Assembly: GCA_009760855.2 (NCBI GenBank)
Contig: WPIO01000001.1
Span: 8,990,501 to 9,054,500, forward strand
Direction of reading: 5' to 3'
Source: Cristatella mucedo
Lineage: Eukaryota > Bryozoa > Phylactolaemata > Cristatellidae
Length of the DNA: 64,000 nt
The translations under genes and the position numbers were made by a program. Every line of letters starts with the position of its first letter. Within the stretch, counting starts at the first letter, position 1. Positions 21,957-33,658 of the stretch are shown piece after piece. The notes beneath the pieces are model-generated. The model ran no database searches. It saw only the letters and a program-made list of their open reading frames with translations, and was not told the DNA's origin.

Positions 21957-24155
21957 TAATAATAATTATAATCATAAATTTGTTTAGCACTCTTAGACAA
22001 CTCAATCTCTTTCTAGGCTATTTACATTTGCTGAAAAAGAAGCGTGATCACATGGTTAGTACGAGCATGCTCCACGAAAGCAACCACTACATGGTTATTG
22101 GTGACATGCATGGGGTCAGCAATCAAAAGTGGTTAGTGGCAACATACACAGTGTCAGCACCCATAAGCATACAAAGGACAAATAACATGGACCCACTAAA
22201 TGCTGTGATAAATAGATGCATATTTAGCTTCTTTTCAAATATCGTCTAGTCAGATGATGTTGTAACGCCAGTCGGAAGTGAGTTACAAGCTTTGGGAGCA
22301 GACGAAATAAAATCAGGGTCTCCAGAGGATTTGAGATTGGTGCAAGATGTAGGTTAACGATTCAATTCAGAAAAGCGGGTGGTACGATGCTTAGCTTGGT
22401 GGGGGAGTAGTCCGATAAGTAAGCTGAAGCCAAATAATGAAGGGGTCCAAAATGAGTGATAGAACCATGAAGTCAATGCGCTGCTTGACTGGGAACCAGT
22501 GTAGGTCAGGTCGGTGAGAAGTGGTGTGGTGTGGCAGCTGCGACGCTCACGACAGGCAAGCCTAACTGCCGAGTTTTACACCAACTGTAAGCACCTGATT
22601 GCACAAGCCGGTAGACCAGCAAGCAGTGAGTTACAGAAGTCAAGACGGGATGTCACAAATGCATGGACTAACTAAGATGTAGTATCCCGATCTAAATAAG
22701 TCTGAATTTTAGCATTGTCATGTTAGTGAAAATAGGCAGTGATGGTAGAGCTGACGTGGTCGTCTAATGAAAGGTCACCTTTGAGCAGGACATCTAGATT
22801 GCATCCAGATTAAATAGGAGATATGCTCGCAGAGCATAGTTTGAGCATTAGGTTTTCCAGATTCTGAATCATCCTTGGTTTGCCCACAACGAGTAAGTTG
22901 GTTTTATCATCAGTCAATTAAAGAAAATCTGAAGCCATCCAAGTGCGGATGCCATCAATAATGCAGTAAGGAAGTTCACAACTAACTATCATCTGCATTG
23001 AAGTGAAAACCCAGGTTGTGCCTATAAATCACATCGGCAAGATGGAGGGTATACATCGTGAAAAAAACTGGACTAAGCTAAGAGTCCCGAGGGAATGTAA
23101 TGTGTCTCCATCTGTAACTCGAAAAAGCCACAGAGACTATGGGGTTATTAAGCATGAGAGTTTTCTATTTTTCACTCAAAGCCCAACGGCTTTTGGTGCC
23201 CATTCGATAGCCAACACATTTCATCTCACGCAACAATGAGAAAGTGAGAAGCATAGCTGATTCAGGAGAGCAGTTGAGGTAGTGAGTAGTATGGCAGTAG
23301 CAGTTCAGGACGGCTGGAAAGAATGTGCCATATTTGACAGCAGGAGAGTAGTTGTCGTTTCGTAAGAATTGTCGAAGTGAGTTCTACAGCTTAGGACCAG
23401 CAGAGCAAAAGCTTCTGCCGCCGACGGTCTTTGCGCTGAGGACTGGAACAGCTAACTTATTGTTCATAGAGGACCTGAAGGGCACGAGGAGGCTGAAAGT
23501 GGTGCGGCAGTTCAGCTAGGTATGAAGGAGCTAAGCCCTGGTGGGTTTTTTGGGTAGGCGTAAGAACTGTGTACTCAATACTTCAGCGGTTTCTCGGATG
23601 ATTTTTTACCGTTCACATCAATACTTTAGAGTTTCCAACTGAGATCTGACTTAAGTATTTGCGGTGCAGTGTCAGTGATGCCCAGGCGAGATGAGAAACG
23701 CTCAAGAAGGACTCGGTGATCTATGGTACCAACAGCTGCTAAAAGATCGAGAGAAACATGCAGAGAGACTTTACCTAAGTCTACATTCGTAAGAAGGTCG
23801 TTATACACCCGAAGCAATACACCCTATGTGGAGTGATTTGCTCTAAAACCAGATTGGAACTTACTAGCTAGGTGTGAAGTTTCACTATATGAGTTCAGCT
23901 GGTCTGCCAAGACTCGTTCCAGGGTCTTCGATAGGAACGGTAAAATGGAGACTGGTGGAAGTTACTAAAGTTCTCTTGGTGCAGTGTTGCTTTCTTCAGT
24001 AGTGGCTTGACTACTGCCTTTCGAAAGGTGCTGGGACATGACCAGAGGCTAAAGACATATTTATGATGTTGGTTATGCATGGGAGCAGCGGATCTATCCA
24101 TCGTAGAAGCAGGGCAATGGGATTAAATTCGGGATATTCCGCCGTAACTGCTATT
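21957..24155 (-). mobile_element. LINE-A copy inserted in older LINE-A
   Basis: Minus strand with its (ATT)n tail at 21,957. The 3' UTR, C-terminal domain, thumb remnant and RT core (LLRVYNDLLTNVDLGKVSL at 23,626-23,817; HVPAPF and VVKPLLKKATLHQENF at 23,895-24,101) follow upstream. A block at about 23,128-23,592 does not belong and is a LINE-B fragment. The catalytic box is lost and many stops are present. Confidence 0.85.
23128..23592 (-). mobile_element. LINE-B 3' fragment nested in LINE-A
   Basis: Minus-strand translation shows TVGGRSFCSAGPKLWNSL and LRNDNYSP, a LINE C-terminus distinct from LINE-A but like the copy at 33,660-34,110. The flanking LINE-A sequence continues from CTGTAACTCG to CGGATGATTT across the block. 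Confidence 0.6.
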
Positions 24156-24545
24156 CCTCGTGACAGGAGGTATTACTGGTTTTTAATTAGACGTCTTGTG
24201 CAAAACTCTTTAGCAAGGCTTGTCTGTCGTGAAAATCATAACTGCCAAGTCGTACGAATTCTCAACAGCCTGTAGTGGATGTTTATCAAGATGCATATCA
24301 AGTTCAAGTTTTGTCACTCACTTAAGGTCCCCTCATACTCATGTTTCGGCCTTAAATCCGGAATAGACCCTAATGAGACCGATGGGATTAAACGCTCCTC
24401 TGAATTAAGTCGTTTAGCTGTATCTACATTATCCAGCCCATAATTCTAATAAAAACTTGACTTCAGTTCATATGCTCTTAAGCCTGGAACTCACTGCTAA
24501 CGGATGTCACGACATCCACTACTTTGATGACATTTATTGAGGATC

Positions 24546-25411
24546 CTTTTGGCCCCGACTAGCAGGTGGTGGTGGTGAGGGCCGCGGACGACCTCCAAGC
24601 AGGCGCATGTGCGACCAGGTGCCCTTATTTTCCCGCATGGCTGTCAGTGACCACTGTAGCTCTTGCGATATGCTGGCTCAACCAGGAGATTTCCTACGAG
24701 CATGTATTTGAAACGTCCTGAAATTTCCAAAGGTAAGCATCAATATCGTGAGGCAATCGCTGCTGGTAGAGACGCTGCTGCGTTTGTCGTAGCGGATGCT
24801 GAAAAAACCTATCAAGTCATGAACTTTCAGAACTTTCGAGGCCAATAGAACCGGCAGAAGTTTGACGTGCAGCAAAAGTGCGTGCAGCCTGCTTTTCGAT
24901 GAGCTCATTGATGAGCCCAGCCGCGGCCATCGAATGACAGAGCTGTTCAGCTCTCGTACTCAATTTAGCTCTCGTCTCAATTTTGCAGCCAGTCAGATGA
25001 CTAGTTGGTACTATATCTACTGCATTAAACGGCCAATGCAGCGACCGTGCCGAAGCGTCGAGTTTTGATTGTATCACCGATTCATTTTGCAGGTGCTCGT
25101 AGCGGGAATGTCGGCCGCTGCACATGTTGCAGCAAATTAAAGTGCTGGGTGACTGAAAGCCGTTCGCCGACTGCACTGAGTGTCGAAAAATTAATTACCA
25201 CATTGAGCGCTGTGCCTCTGATTACTGGACCAGAGCTCCACATAAAGATTATTCGATGCACCGTCCCTACGAAAATTTTAGTCTTCAAAGCATTTTCTAT
25301 AAAAATAGTTCATTCACAAAAACGAAATACATTGAAATGATAGGTCTAAGGACGCCTGGCATATAGAAAATGTCGAAGCCATAACAATTTCTTTTCTCTA
25401 ACTTACCTAGA
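24546..25411. other. No gene called; one minus-strand open frame
   Basis: The minus strand at 24,817-25,176 is open for 119 codons (CHSMAAAGLINELIEKQAAR). I do not recognise it and see no splice signals. It could be part of an old element. Confidence 0.3.
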
Positions 25412-25592
25412 AAAAATATAAAAATACTAGCTGATTTAGCAGCCTCTTTTGTATAGCGACAGAAGAGCCTTATGGCTATCACAACCGCTTGCAGTGGCTT
25501 TAAAGGATCGCCCACCGCTGGATTAAAACCCGCTATCTCAATCTTGAGGTCGCGAAAAGCACCTGCCTTACCTAGTGTGCTACCGCGGCAGG
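25412..25592 (-). mobile_element. SINE-2
   Basis: Minus strand: tail AATACTAGCTGATTTAGCAG, body CTCTTTTGTATAGCGACAGA and a decayed B-box (GGATTAAAACCC). The A-box complement lies at CTTACCTAGTGTGCTACC. Confidence 0.75.
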
Positions 25593-26009
25593 CGTCGCCA
25601 TCTTGTATACCGCGGGAACTGAACGAGATGTTTGTTCTCATCGAGTACCTGCTGCGATATTAATTGTGACGCTGGTTGCAATGGGAAATGAGCTGTGATT
25701 TATTACTGGGGGAGCATTTAGAGCAACACATGCAAGTTCCCGTAGCTGCAGTTCAACCAAGATCTGTCCACTGACTTTGCAAATAGCACACTAGCAAATA
25801 ATTAGCCTCTGGCCACTCTCTGCCAGCATACAGCAGATCTTCAAAAGGATGCGAGGTTGAAAACTTGCCAATCGTTGACGCCATTGCACTTTGCGATGGC
25901 ATGTGTCACATAGAGGCACTCTCTTAGTTTTTTAGCCTAAAGGAGGACGGGCACAATCGCTACGCGCATAGTGTAAAAATATTAAAGATATGAAGAGACC
26001 GCTGGAGCA
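25593..26009. other. No recognisable feature
   Basis: Unique sequence between a SINE and a LINE remnant. Confidence 0.35.
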
Positions 26010-27010
26010 TATTGTACATTAGGCTTGGAATGTGAATGGACAAAGATCTTCCAAGGAACCTCTGAAATATGGGACGACAACATCAGCTACACAATAAAGT
26101 CTGCCTACTTTCAGTCACGTAACATTGCTAAAATTTGGGCTTGCTTAGACAGGGATAGCAAATCTAAATCGGTTCACGCATTTGTGACATGCCGTATCGA
26201 TTTCTAACTCATTGCTTGCTAAAATTCTCTAACTCACTGCTTGCTAATATTCCTGCGTCAGCAATGAGGCACTTGCAGTTGGTGCAAAACTCGGCAGGTA
26301 GGCTCTTCTGTCGTGAGCTTCGCAGTTGCCACATCACACCACTTCTTGCTGACCTGCACTGGCTCCCAGTCAAGCAGCGCATCGAATTCAAGGTTCTGCC
26401 ACTTACTTTTAGGTTTCTTCATTCTCTGGCTCCAGCCTACCTATCAGATCTACTCCCTCACCAGGTATCGTACAACCCGCTGCTTTGACTCAAATGGTTT
26501 AGGCATACCTCGTACAAATCTCAAAACCGTCGGAGACCGTGCCTTTAGTTCTTACGCTCGCAAGCCTGGAAATTACTACCGATGCATGTCACAAAGTCCC
26601 CTGACATGACGACATTTAAAACAAGCTTAAAATTTACCTATTTATTACAGCATTTTGTGGGTCTTTGTGACTCGTTCTTTGTGTGCATGTACCTGCTTAT
26701 ACTCTAAATAAACAAATACTAGCTGATTTAACAGACTCTTTTGAATAGTGACAGAGAGCCTTTTGCATATCACCATAGCTTGCAGCTGCGATAAAGATTC
26801 ACCCACCAAAGGATTAGAACCCACGACCTCGGACCGAAGCCGTGAAAAGTAACCGCCTTATCTAGTGTGCCATGACGGCTCACCACTCTGCCTGCTGCAT
26901 GCAGATGTTACCAAAAAACATTTGGTAAAGGCTTTCTATATAGCATCTGTAAAGTGCCTAGATAGAGATTTAGTTCTCTGAGGGCGCTGCACAAATGTAT
27001 TAATATTATC
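26010..27010 (+). mobile_element. LINE-A copy, interrupted by SINE-2
   Basis: Plus strand. A deletion joins ...CTCTGAAATATGGG to the DNISYTIKSAYFQ region. The C-terminal domain (SVHAFVTCRIDF, LQLVQNSAGRLFCRE), the FGDRAF region and part of the 3' UTR follow to 26,704. After a SINE the 3' UTR resumes at 26,885 and ends in the hairpin and a degenerate ATT tail. A 25-bp duplication at 26,202-26,250 repeats CTAACTCATTGCTTGCTAA. Confidence 0.85.
26705..26884 (-). mobile_element. SINE-2 inserted in a LINE-A 3' UTR
   Basis: Full-length-looking minus copy: AAATAAACAAATACTAGCTG tail, body, B-box complement GGATTAGAACCC, A-box complement and GGCTCACC end. LINE-A 3' UTR sequence lies on both sides, with ACTC at both edges. 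Confidence 0.85.
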
Positions 27011-27039
27011 ATTGCCACGTTTTTTCAAATCGGCCACCA

Positions 27040-28060
27040 TTAGACTGATAAGCCTGGATTACATAAAGCGGCTCTTGCAAACTATAGTCCAATTTCCGTT
27101 CTTAGTTTTTTGTCAAATATTCTTGAAAAATTGTCGCTTAGCAGCTTTTAGCAGACTTTGAAAAGAACGAGTTACCAGAAAAAATCAGCGGGTTTTTACG
27201 CAGCAGCACTCCACTGAAACTGCTCCCCTCCGTGTCACCAATGACATCATACGCAGCAACTATGACGGGAATGCCACTGCCCTAGCGCTGCTAGATCTAT
27301 CAGCTATGTTCGACACAATTGATCTCGATATCCTTCTTGAACGATTGAATTGAGAGCAACGATAGCTAAGGCCGACAAGGCACTGAAGTGGTTCATAATC
27401 ATACTTCTTAGGTTGCGTTCAATCTGTGTCGTCGAGGGGTCAGATCTCATCCGCAAGACCGGTCACATGTGGAGTCCCACAAGTGTCAGTCATCGATCCG
27501 TTGTTGTTCTCCATTTATACTGAGCCTCTGCTAAAAGTGATTGTGGCCTATGTAATAGGCTATTACTTTCATGGGTCTATGCCCAGGGGTAAGGTGCTCG
27601 CTCTCATGACCCGGGTCGTGGGTACGAATCCAGCAGTGATCGAGATCCTGTCTTGACTACTGAATACGGTGATGATAGCCGTGAAGGCTTGTCTGCCGCT
27701 ATTTAAATGAGGCTAATAAATAAACACACATTTGCCCTTTTTTACGCTGGTAATACTCAGCTGTATTTGTGGATTCAACCTTCGGAATCGGCTCCAGAGA
27801 CTGATAAACTGAATGCTTGCCTTGCAGACATTCAATCATGGATGTCGGCAAATTTCCTTAAAGTAAACGGCGATAAAACTGAATTTCTACTCATAGGCCA
27901 CCTCAAACGTGTGTCTGGACTAGGAGGCATTGCTCTTCTAAGGAATGATGCTGTTGTGCGACTGTCACGCAGTGCTCTTTATTTATGTGCCGCATTTCCC
28001 AGCTGCCCAAGTTTTAAAGGCTTCGTTCGCGATTTCGAGCTGATGCACTAAGAGATGTGC
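27040..28060 (+). mobile_element. LINE-B RT remnant, interrupted by a SINE
   Basis: Plus strand: ALANYSPISVLSFLSNILEK (about 27,073), LLDLSAMFDTIDLDILLERL (about 27,290), GVPQVSVIDPLLFSIYTEPL (about 27,475) and VIGYYFH. A SINE at 27,578-27,722 comes next, then YAGNTQLYLWIQPSE, DIQSWMSANFLKVNGDKTEF and LRNDAVVRLSRSA. The sequence is related to LINE-A but distinct, and its frame does not break after the catalytic region. YADD is changed to YAGN. Confidence 0.8.
27578..27722 (+). mobile_element. SINE-2-related insertion at the RT catalytic box
   Basis: A-box-like ATGCCCAGGGGTAAGGTGC, B-box-like GGGTACGAATCC, body GTGATGATAGCCGTGAAGGC and tail AGGCTAATAAATAAA. It lies between the codons for YYFH and the YAGN box. 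Confidence 0.7.
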
Positions 28061-28120
28061 CAGTAGAGCCGGTTTTTAACGTTAAGCTTTCCAGTTTCTG
28101 AGTCCCACTTGGTTTGTGAG
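28030..28120 (-). mobile_element. Small LINE-A fragment
   Basis: GATTTCGAGCTGATGCACTA and AGCTTTCCAGTTTCTGAGTC match the minus strand of the LINE-A segment upstream of the thumb (compare 7,460-7,540). Confidence 0.6.
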
Positions 28121-29374
28121 TGATTTCACACAGAAGAGGTGACCGTCTTTTAATTCCTATCTACTATATAGTAAGCCCGCCTGGAGAATCTCGGTCAGAT
28201 TCCCTTTATGCATATCCGCCGCTTACCAATGGCACGTGCACGAAGGAATATTTATTTTTAACAATGAGAGTGCATATTGCGACTGCATATGCAAATTAAC
28301 AAATTATCTCCCCTCCCCTTTTTGAAAGTCACTAATCTTAGCGGTACCGTCTTATTAGTAGTGTAGTACGATAAATATCGTAGCGGGCATGAAGTCAGGG
28401 ACTGTGACGGACTAACTATTAATCCTAGCTTACTGTAAGGATTGATTTACATTTCGTTGCTGTGACTGATGTGCTTCCGCGTCCTTAAGAACCTCAGACC
28501 CCACCATAATCAGTCATGCTTCCTTCGGTTTTTCAGGTGAAAAAATCGGGTGTGACCCCCCCCCCCCCGCTGACAGAATCTTCAAGTGAATATGCAGCTT
28601 AAGAAATATTCCACTTGGGTGCTATAATTTTGACCGATCAGCCAGAAGACGGAGCGCATTTGCTTCTGCTCCAACTAACCGTTGAAAGTAGCTGACACGC
28701 CGTTTAGTCACCCGAGCCAGCTCGACCGGTTGACGCTTCCGCTGGATTTGTCTTTTTCGGCAATATGTTGCAGCGACCAAGAGCTAAGCCGGCATTATGA
28801 TTTGATGGCGGGGGGGGGGGCTGAACCCCTTGATTGATAGAAAGGGTGTGACAGGGGTCAAGAGTTTCAAAATCAACATGGAAAAGTTCTTCTGCTCCCT
28901 CTGAATTTCATTGTATTTGAACTTTATTTGTTATCTTAACAGTTTAAATTAACCACCACAAAAATTTAGGAACACCTGTAGATCTGTCTAGCATGCGCCC
29001 TCCTTGAAGCCTTTTTTGAAGCACTAAAATGGAAATGCCTCTTTGAACTTCGAAAACTATTTATATTGGCCAATGTTAAAAATGCAATCCTCTTTATAAA
29101 AATATTGAAAGTCCCTCTGCGAAGGCGCACCGCTCTAGCAGCCTAGCGAGCCCCACCAAAGAAAGTGGTTGCCTCCTTTGGAGGAGCAACTTGAATCTGC
29201 GATGCCTAAAGCTTCTACAACCACTAAGTATATCGACTTTGTATTAAATGCGTACCGGGTTAGTATAATGGGATTTTTGAGAGAGGGACTAAGGCTTAAT
29301 AGATACCGCTATCTTGGCCTCGTGACTCCCAGTTGCTAGAACGGCGACGAATAAACTGAGCTAAGTATTTATTT
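28121..29374. other. No gene; homopolymer runs
   Basis: Unique sequence with a C run at about 28,556-28,569 and a G run at about 28,809-28,819. No supportable gene. Confidence 0.4.
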
Positions 29375-30064
29375 TTGAAATTCGGTCCTGACTTCTGTAA
29401 CTCAGAGCTTACTGGTCTATCAGCCTGTGCAATCAGGCGCTTACAGCTGGTGCAAAACTCGGCAGCTAGGCTTGTCTGTCGTGAGCGCCGCAGTTGCCAC
29501 ATCTCACCACTTCTTCTCGCCGACATGTACTTGCTCCCAGTCAAGCAGCACATCGACTTCAAGGTTCTGTCACTCACTTTCAGGTCCCTTCATTCTCTGG
29601 CTCCAGCTTAACTATCAGAATTACTCCCCTTCTAGGCTAAGCATAGTACCACTCTATTTTCTGGCTCAACTCACTTAGCTGAGCCTCGAAATAACCTCAA
29701 ATCTTGGAGACCACGCCATCAGTTCGTATACGCCCAAAGAGTGGAGCTCACTCCTAACTGAAATCGCAACATCTCCTGAGTTGACATTTTATTAAGTTTA
29801 TTAAAAGCACTTGTTTCTCACAAGGTTTGGTGACTCCTTGTAATTTGTCCTTTGTGCGCTTACATGTATTGACACTGGGCATTTTACCACTAACCATATT
29901 TTCATGTTGGCAGTGTACACGGTGCCCCTAACCAAGTTATGCTTGTTGACACTGTACATTTTACTAGTAACTAAATGGTCTTGCTTCCCTTAAAGCATCT
30001 GTAAAGTACCTAAAAAGAGATTCAGTTCTCTGAGGGCGCCATGTAAATTCAAGATTATTATTAT
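29375..30064 (+). mobile_element. LINE-A copy, 5'-truncated
   Basis: Plus strand from FGPDFCNSELTGLSACAIRR through VQNSAARLVCRERRSCH, then broken C-terminal coding, 3' UTR and hairpin (TTCAGTTCTCTGAGGGCGCC). The tail is a short ATT run. Confidence 0.88.
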
Positions 30065-30929
30065 GGCTTTAAATTATACCGCTCTAAGTTTATTAAGGAT
30101 CGGACTCGTTATAAGTGAATGGGAGCTCTAACTACTATCCTTCTCTGCAATCGTCGGCTTATCGGCCTGCGTCGGTTAGCATTTACGAACCATCAGCCTT
30201 AATTCGAGGCAGTAGCTTCGGTAGTACCTTCAAGGCATCTACAAGGGATATCATGTTCATTACGTGAGCTGTCTTTGCGGTGGGAGTTTTACTCTCACCT
30301 AGCTCACTTTCATCAGGAGTGTTTGCCCTCGTGCGGTTCTTATATTGAATACATCCAGACGTTATCAAGAAAGCACGTGAAATTATTTATGAGATTTTAT
30401 TAACATTTATCGTTGTTATTTTCTATTATAGTTTGTAAGCATGTGTGCATTTGAGTGGCTTCTATGACATCTTAGCCAGGCTTCGAGACACTAGCTCCAT
30501 CTTGATCAGTAAAGTGGCTGTGAGGTCAGGTAATTATTTACTTGCCACGTGTTTGTGTAAAAGACTGGTTTTGGTGCTTCTACACGTAGGTATATCTAAC
30601 ATTGTCATAAAACCGGTTGAATAATGTGACCTCAGAATCCAGTTATTGCTAAAGCGCCTTTTTGGATCGAGTGGCAGATCTAAGGCACTAGGATCAGTGC
30701 TGATTCTGGGCCATTTTCACTCACTCCATGCTAGATCGCACGTTTTCCTTATAGTGCAGTTGACATTTCCAGCCACCTGCCGACCACTACTTCCCGACAG
30801 AGCTTCGGCGGAAGCGCTGCATGCTCTCGCACGGTAGCAGCCGCCGAAGCGGCTAGCTATGTGCCGCTTAGCATTCAGCGCTACTTTATCAGTCTCATAC
30901 ACTAAATACTTCCCCAATGGGCGCTAGAC
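30065..30929. other. No recognisable feature
   Basis: Unique sequence. GC content rises from about 30,770 towards the following LINE-B element. Confidence 0.4.
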
Positions 30930-32027
30930 CGCCACCAGCAAATGCAACATGCTACCGTGCTACCGCAGCAGTCGCAGTCGTGGCTGGCCGGCTAGTGCTC
31001 GACGAGTTCGCCGCAGCCCCGATCCTTCTAGTCGGCCGCCCGCTTGCATTAGACAGCATCATGAATTCCGCCGGTTAAATGTCCGCTCACTAGAAGCCAA
31101 GGTGCTGCTTACTGGCGATCAGGTGGTACAGAGTAAGCTAGATGAATTTCTGCTGACCGAGACGCTGACGATGTCCTGCTGTGATGGCTGCATATCTGAG
31201 ACCACCCCACCAGGATTCGCATTCTTGTGCTCCACGCTGTCAGACAAGGTAGGTGGAGGGGTTGCTGTCGTTGATCGTGAATCGCTGGGCTATACGAACT
31301 GTAATTTTTCGTAGGGGGCCATTGCTTTGAATTAGTTGCTATAAGATCGCCATCTAAGACGATGTCTCTCGCTGCTATTATCTACCGAGCCCCTTCTGGC
31401 TGTCTAACCATATTTTTTGAGAGGTTTTTGGACTTCCTCACTCAAAAATACATGTCTGATATGCCTCTATTGATCGATAGCGACTTGAACGTAATTGTGG
31501 ACCATCAAAGTAACAGTAAGAGACGCTTCTTTCTTTTATGCCTGAAGAACTTTGGCTTGGCCTAACACATTAGTCACGTTGGTCGCAGTAATCTGAATCT
31601 CGTGATCGCAAATAATGTCTGCCGTACTGACCTCGTTGCGTGCTAGCTGACCGTCTCGGATCATAGCTCAGTGTCGCTTACTTCACCTGTTATGTCATAT
31701 GTGCAGGGCAGCATGAAGTTTTTGTCAAGCGATGAAACTTGAAAAGCTGTGGCGATGGCGGATTTTGAAATCTGTCTGTGATGATGGTCTTCTAGATATG
31801 CACCGAGACTCTGCCGATAGCCTTAATACCCTCATTAATGAACTAAAATCGACACCTAGGAGGGCTCTCGTAGAGCTTTCCCCCATACATTCTGTCTGTG
31901 TGCAGAGCAGAGGAGATTCCTTTCAGTTTACCAAAAATCTTCAAAAAATGCGCAGTGTAAAGTGCAGGTTTGACCGTCAATTTAATCTCTGGGTCTCACG
32001 ATTCATTTACAGCATATTTTAATTGCC

Positions 32028-32078
32028 CAGTAAGAGATTAAGTTATCTGAGGATGATGTACAAATTATTATTATTATC
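32028..32078 (+). mobile_element. LINE-A 3' tail fragment
   Basis: GTAAGAGATTAAGTTATCTG, then GATGTACAAATTATTATTAT, matching the terminal hairpin arm and (ATT)n. It lies inside the linker of the LINE-B copy. Confidence 0.65.
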
Positions 32079-33479
32079 AGCAGTTGTAAAGACTTACGCT
32101 GGGTCAACACCCGGAAGCTAAGAACGGCTACACGGCTTCTTTTTATTAAGAAAACTGAGTCCTGCCAGCCAGACCCGAAACACATGCTTAAGACATTCGT
32201 TTGCTCGGCAACTCTGAGAGATCTCATTCCCCAAGCTATTAGCAATTCGAAGGATGTATTTTCCGCCATCTTCGTTAGAAAATTGCATTGCACATATTCG
32301 TACCTCCACAATGCCAGCTCTAACTAAAGCTTGTTTTGAGTCTCAGCCTTTGAGCTTTCTTAGGGAATTCTTGAAGTTTTTTTATACGAAATATCCGCCT
32401 TTACAAAGTCCAGTAAAAAGAGCTCGTCTCCTGAAAACTCTATATCGTCTCCTCACTAGACTCCACTACGGCAGACATACTCTGTCCTGCCATAGCGTAG
32501 ATTTTCGAGGCTCAGCTGGATATTTGGGCTTCCTAAGTTCTTCAAAAGTGGCCGTCATTAGACCCACACTTAAAAAGCCTCATTGTGATTCAAAAGTCTT
32601 AGCAAACTCTCCAAAACTATTACTCTTTTCTATTTGTGTCAGATATTTTCGAACCGATTGTCTGTGAGAAGTTTGTAGAACACATTGAAAAGTTTTCAGA
32701 AAAATGGCAGCTCCATTCAGACTGCTCCTCTCCGTGTAACCAACGACATCCTGTGCAGCAACGAAATTCTATGCAGCAACGATCGTGGCAATGGTAGTGT
32801 GCTGGCCACGCTTGATCTGTCAGATGCATTCAACACATTTTATCACGATAACCTTCTTGAACGATTGAGAAAAATGATAGGACTTACGTGATTGGCGTGA
32901 TTGAAGTCGGATATGCTCGACCACGTTTAATCTGTGTCGGGAGAAAGTCAAGTCTCATCCAGCAGAAGAGTCACCTGTCGAGTTCTACGGTCGGGAGTCG
33001 GGTAGCTTCTTGGTTCTCCGCTGTTTTCCATTGGTAACGAGCCTCTAGGAATAGTGATTCAGGCCCATGGGTACGGCTGCCACTTCTATGCTGACGGTAT
33101 CCAGCTGCGCTTGTCACGTAAACCATCAGAATTCGCTGCAGCAACTGAAGAACTGAATACTAGTCTAGCTAATACTTGGTCCCGAACGATTGCAAATTTT
33201 CTTTAACTAAATAACGGTAAAAGAGAACACCTCATTGCACACCCCAAGCATGCAGATGGACTAAGAGACTTGGTTCTTCCACTTGGTGATGCTGTTGTGC
33301 GACCGTCACAATGTGCTCGGAATTTAGGTGTCCCCCCCCCCCGTGATAACCACTTACAATTTGAAAATTTCATTAAAAAGACTGCCATTGTATCCATCAT
33401 GTGCGGTCCCTGTCCAAGATTAGGAACTGTCTACGGCGGTGACCTGCAAACAATTAAACTAGCTTCCTGGTTCTGTGTG

Positions 33480-33658
33480 GTGAGCCGTGATGGCACACTA
33501 GGTAAGGCGGTTGCTTTCACGACCTCGGTCCCGAGGTCGTGGGTTCGATTCCTGTGGTGGGCGATTCTTTATCGTCACTGCAAGCGGTGGTGATAGCCGT
33601 AAAGGCTCTTCTGTCGCTATACAAAAAGAGGCTGTTTAATCAGCTAGGATTTTCTTTT
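33480..33658 (+). mobile_element. SINE-2, well preserved
   Basis: Starts GTGAGCCGTGATGGCACACT. It has the A-box, an 11-bp inverted repeat CACGACCTCGG/CCGAGGTCGTG, a perfect B-box GGTTCGATTCC, body GCGGTGGTGATAGCCGTAAA and tail TGTTTAATCAGCTAGGATTT. It splits the LINE-B C-terminal coding region just before DYCNS. One of the two best copies for a family consensus. Confidence 0.88.

Larger units (their letters stand above)
20900..24545 (+). mobile_element. Old LINE-A (host of two nested insertions)
   Basis: Three separated pieces of one plus-strand LINE-A. The first, about 20,900-21,138, aligns with the RT segment before the SYLS region (TCTGCTGGATAT, GTTCTTCTGAGTG, TCTCGCCTAGG). The second, 21,419-21,956, runs from GGAGACTTCAG through a decayed catalytic box to the TSRLDF position. 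The third, about 24,160-24,545, has VQNSLARLVCRE and the C-terminal remnant. The first gap holds a 3'-end LINE-A copy and the second a 2.2-kb minus-strand LINE-A. All pieces are full of stops. Confidence 0.7.

Noticed and set aside
23003-23239. 78-codon plus-strand frame
   Set aside because: Antisense to a minus-strand LINE-A and an inserted LINE-B fragment.
32095-32125. 5S rRNA-like CCCGGAAGCTAAGAAC
   Set aside because: It lies inside the LINE-B linker region, lacks further 5S similarity and is best explained as element sequence.
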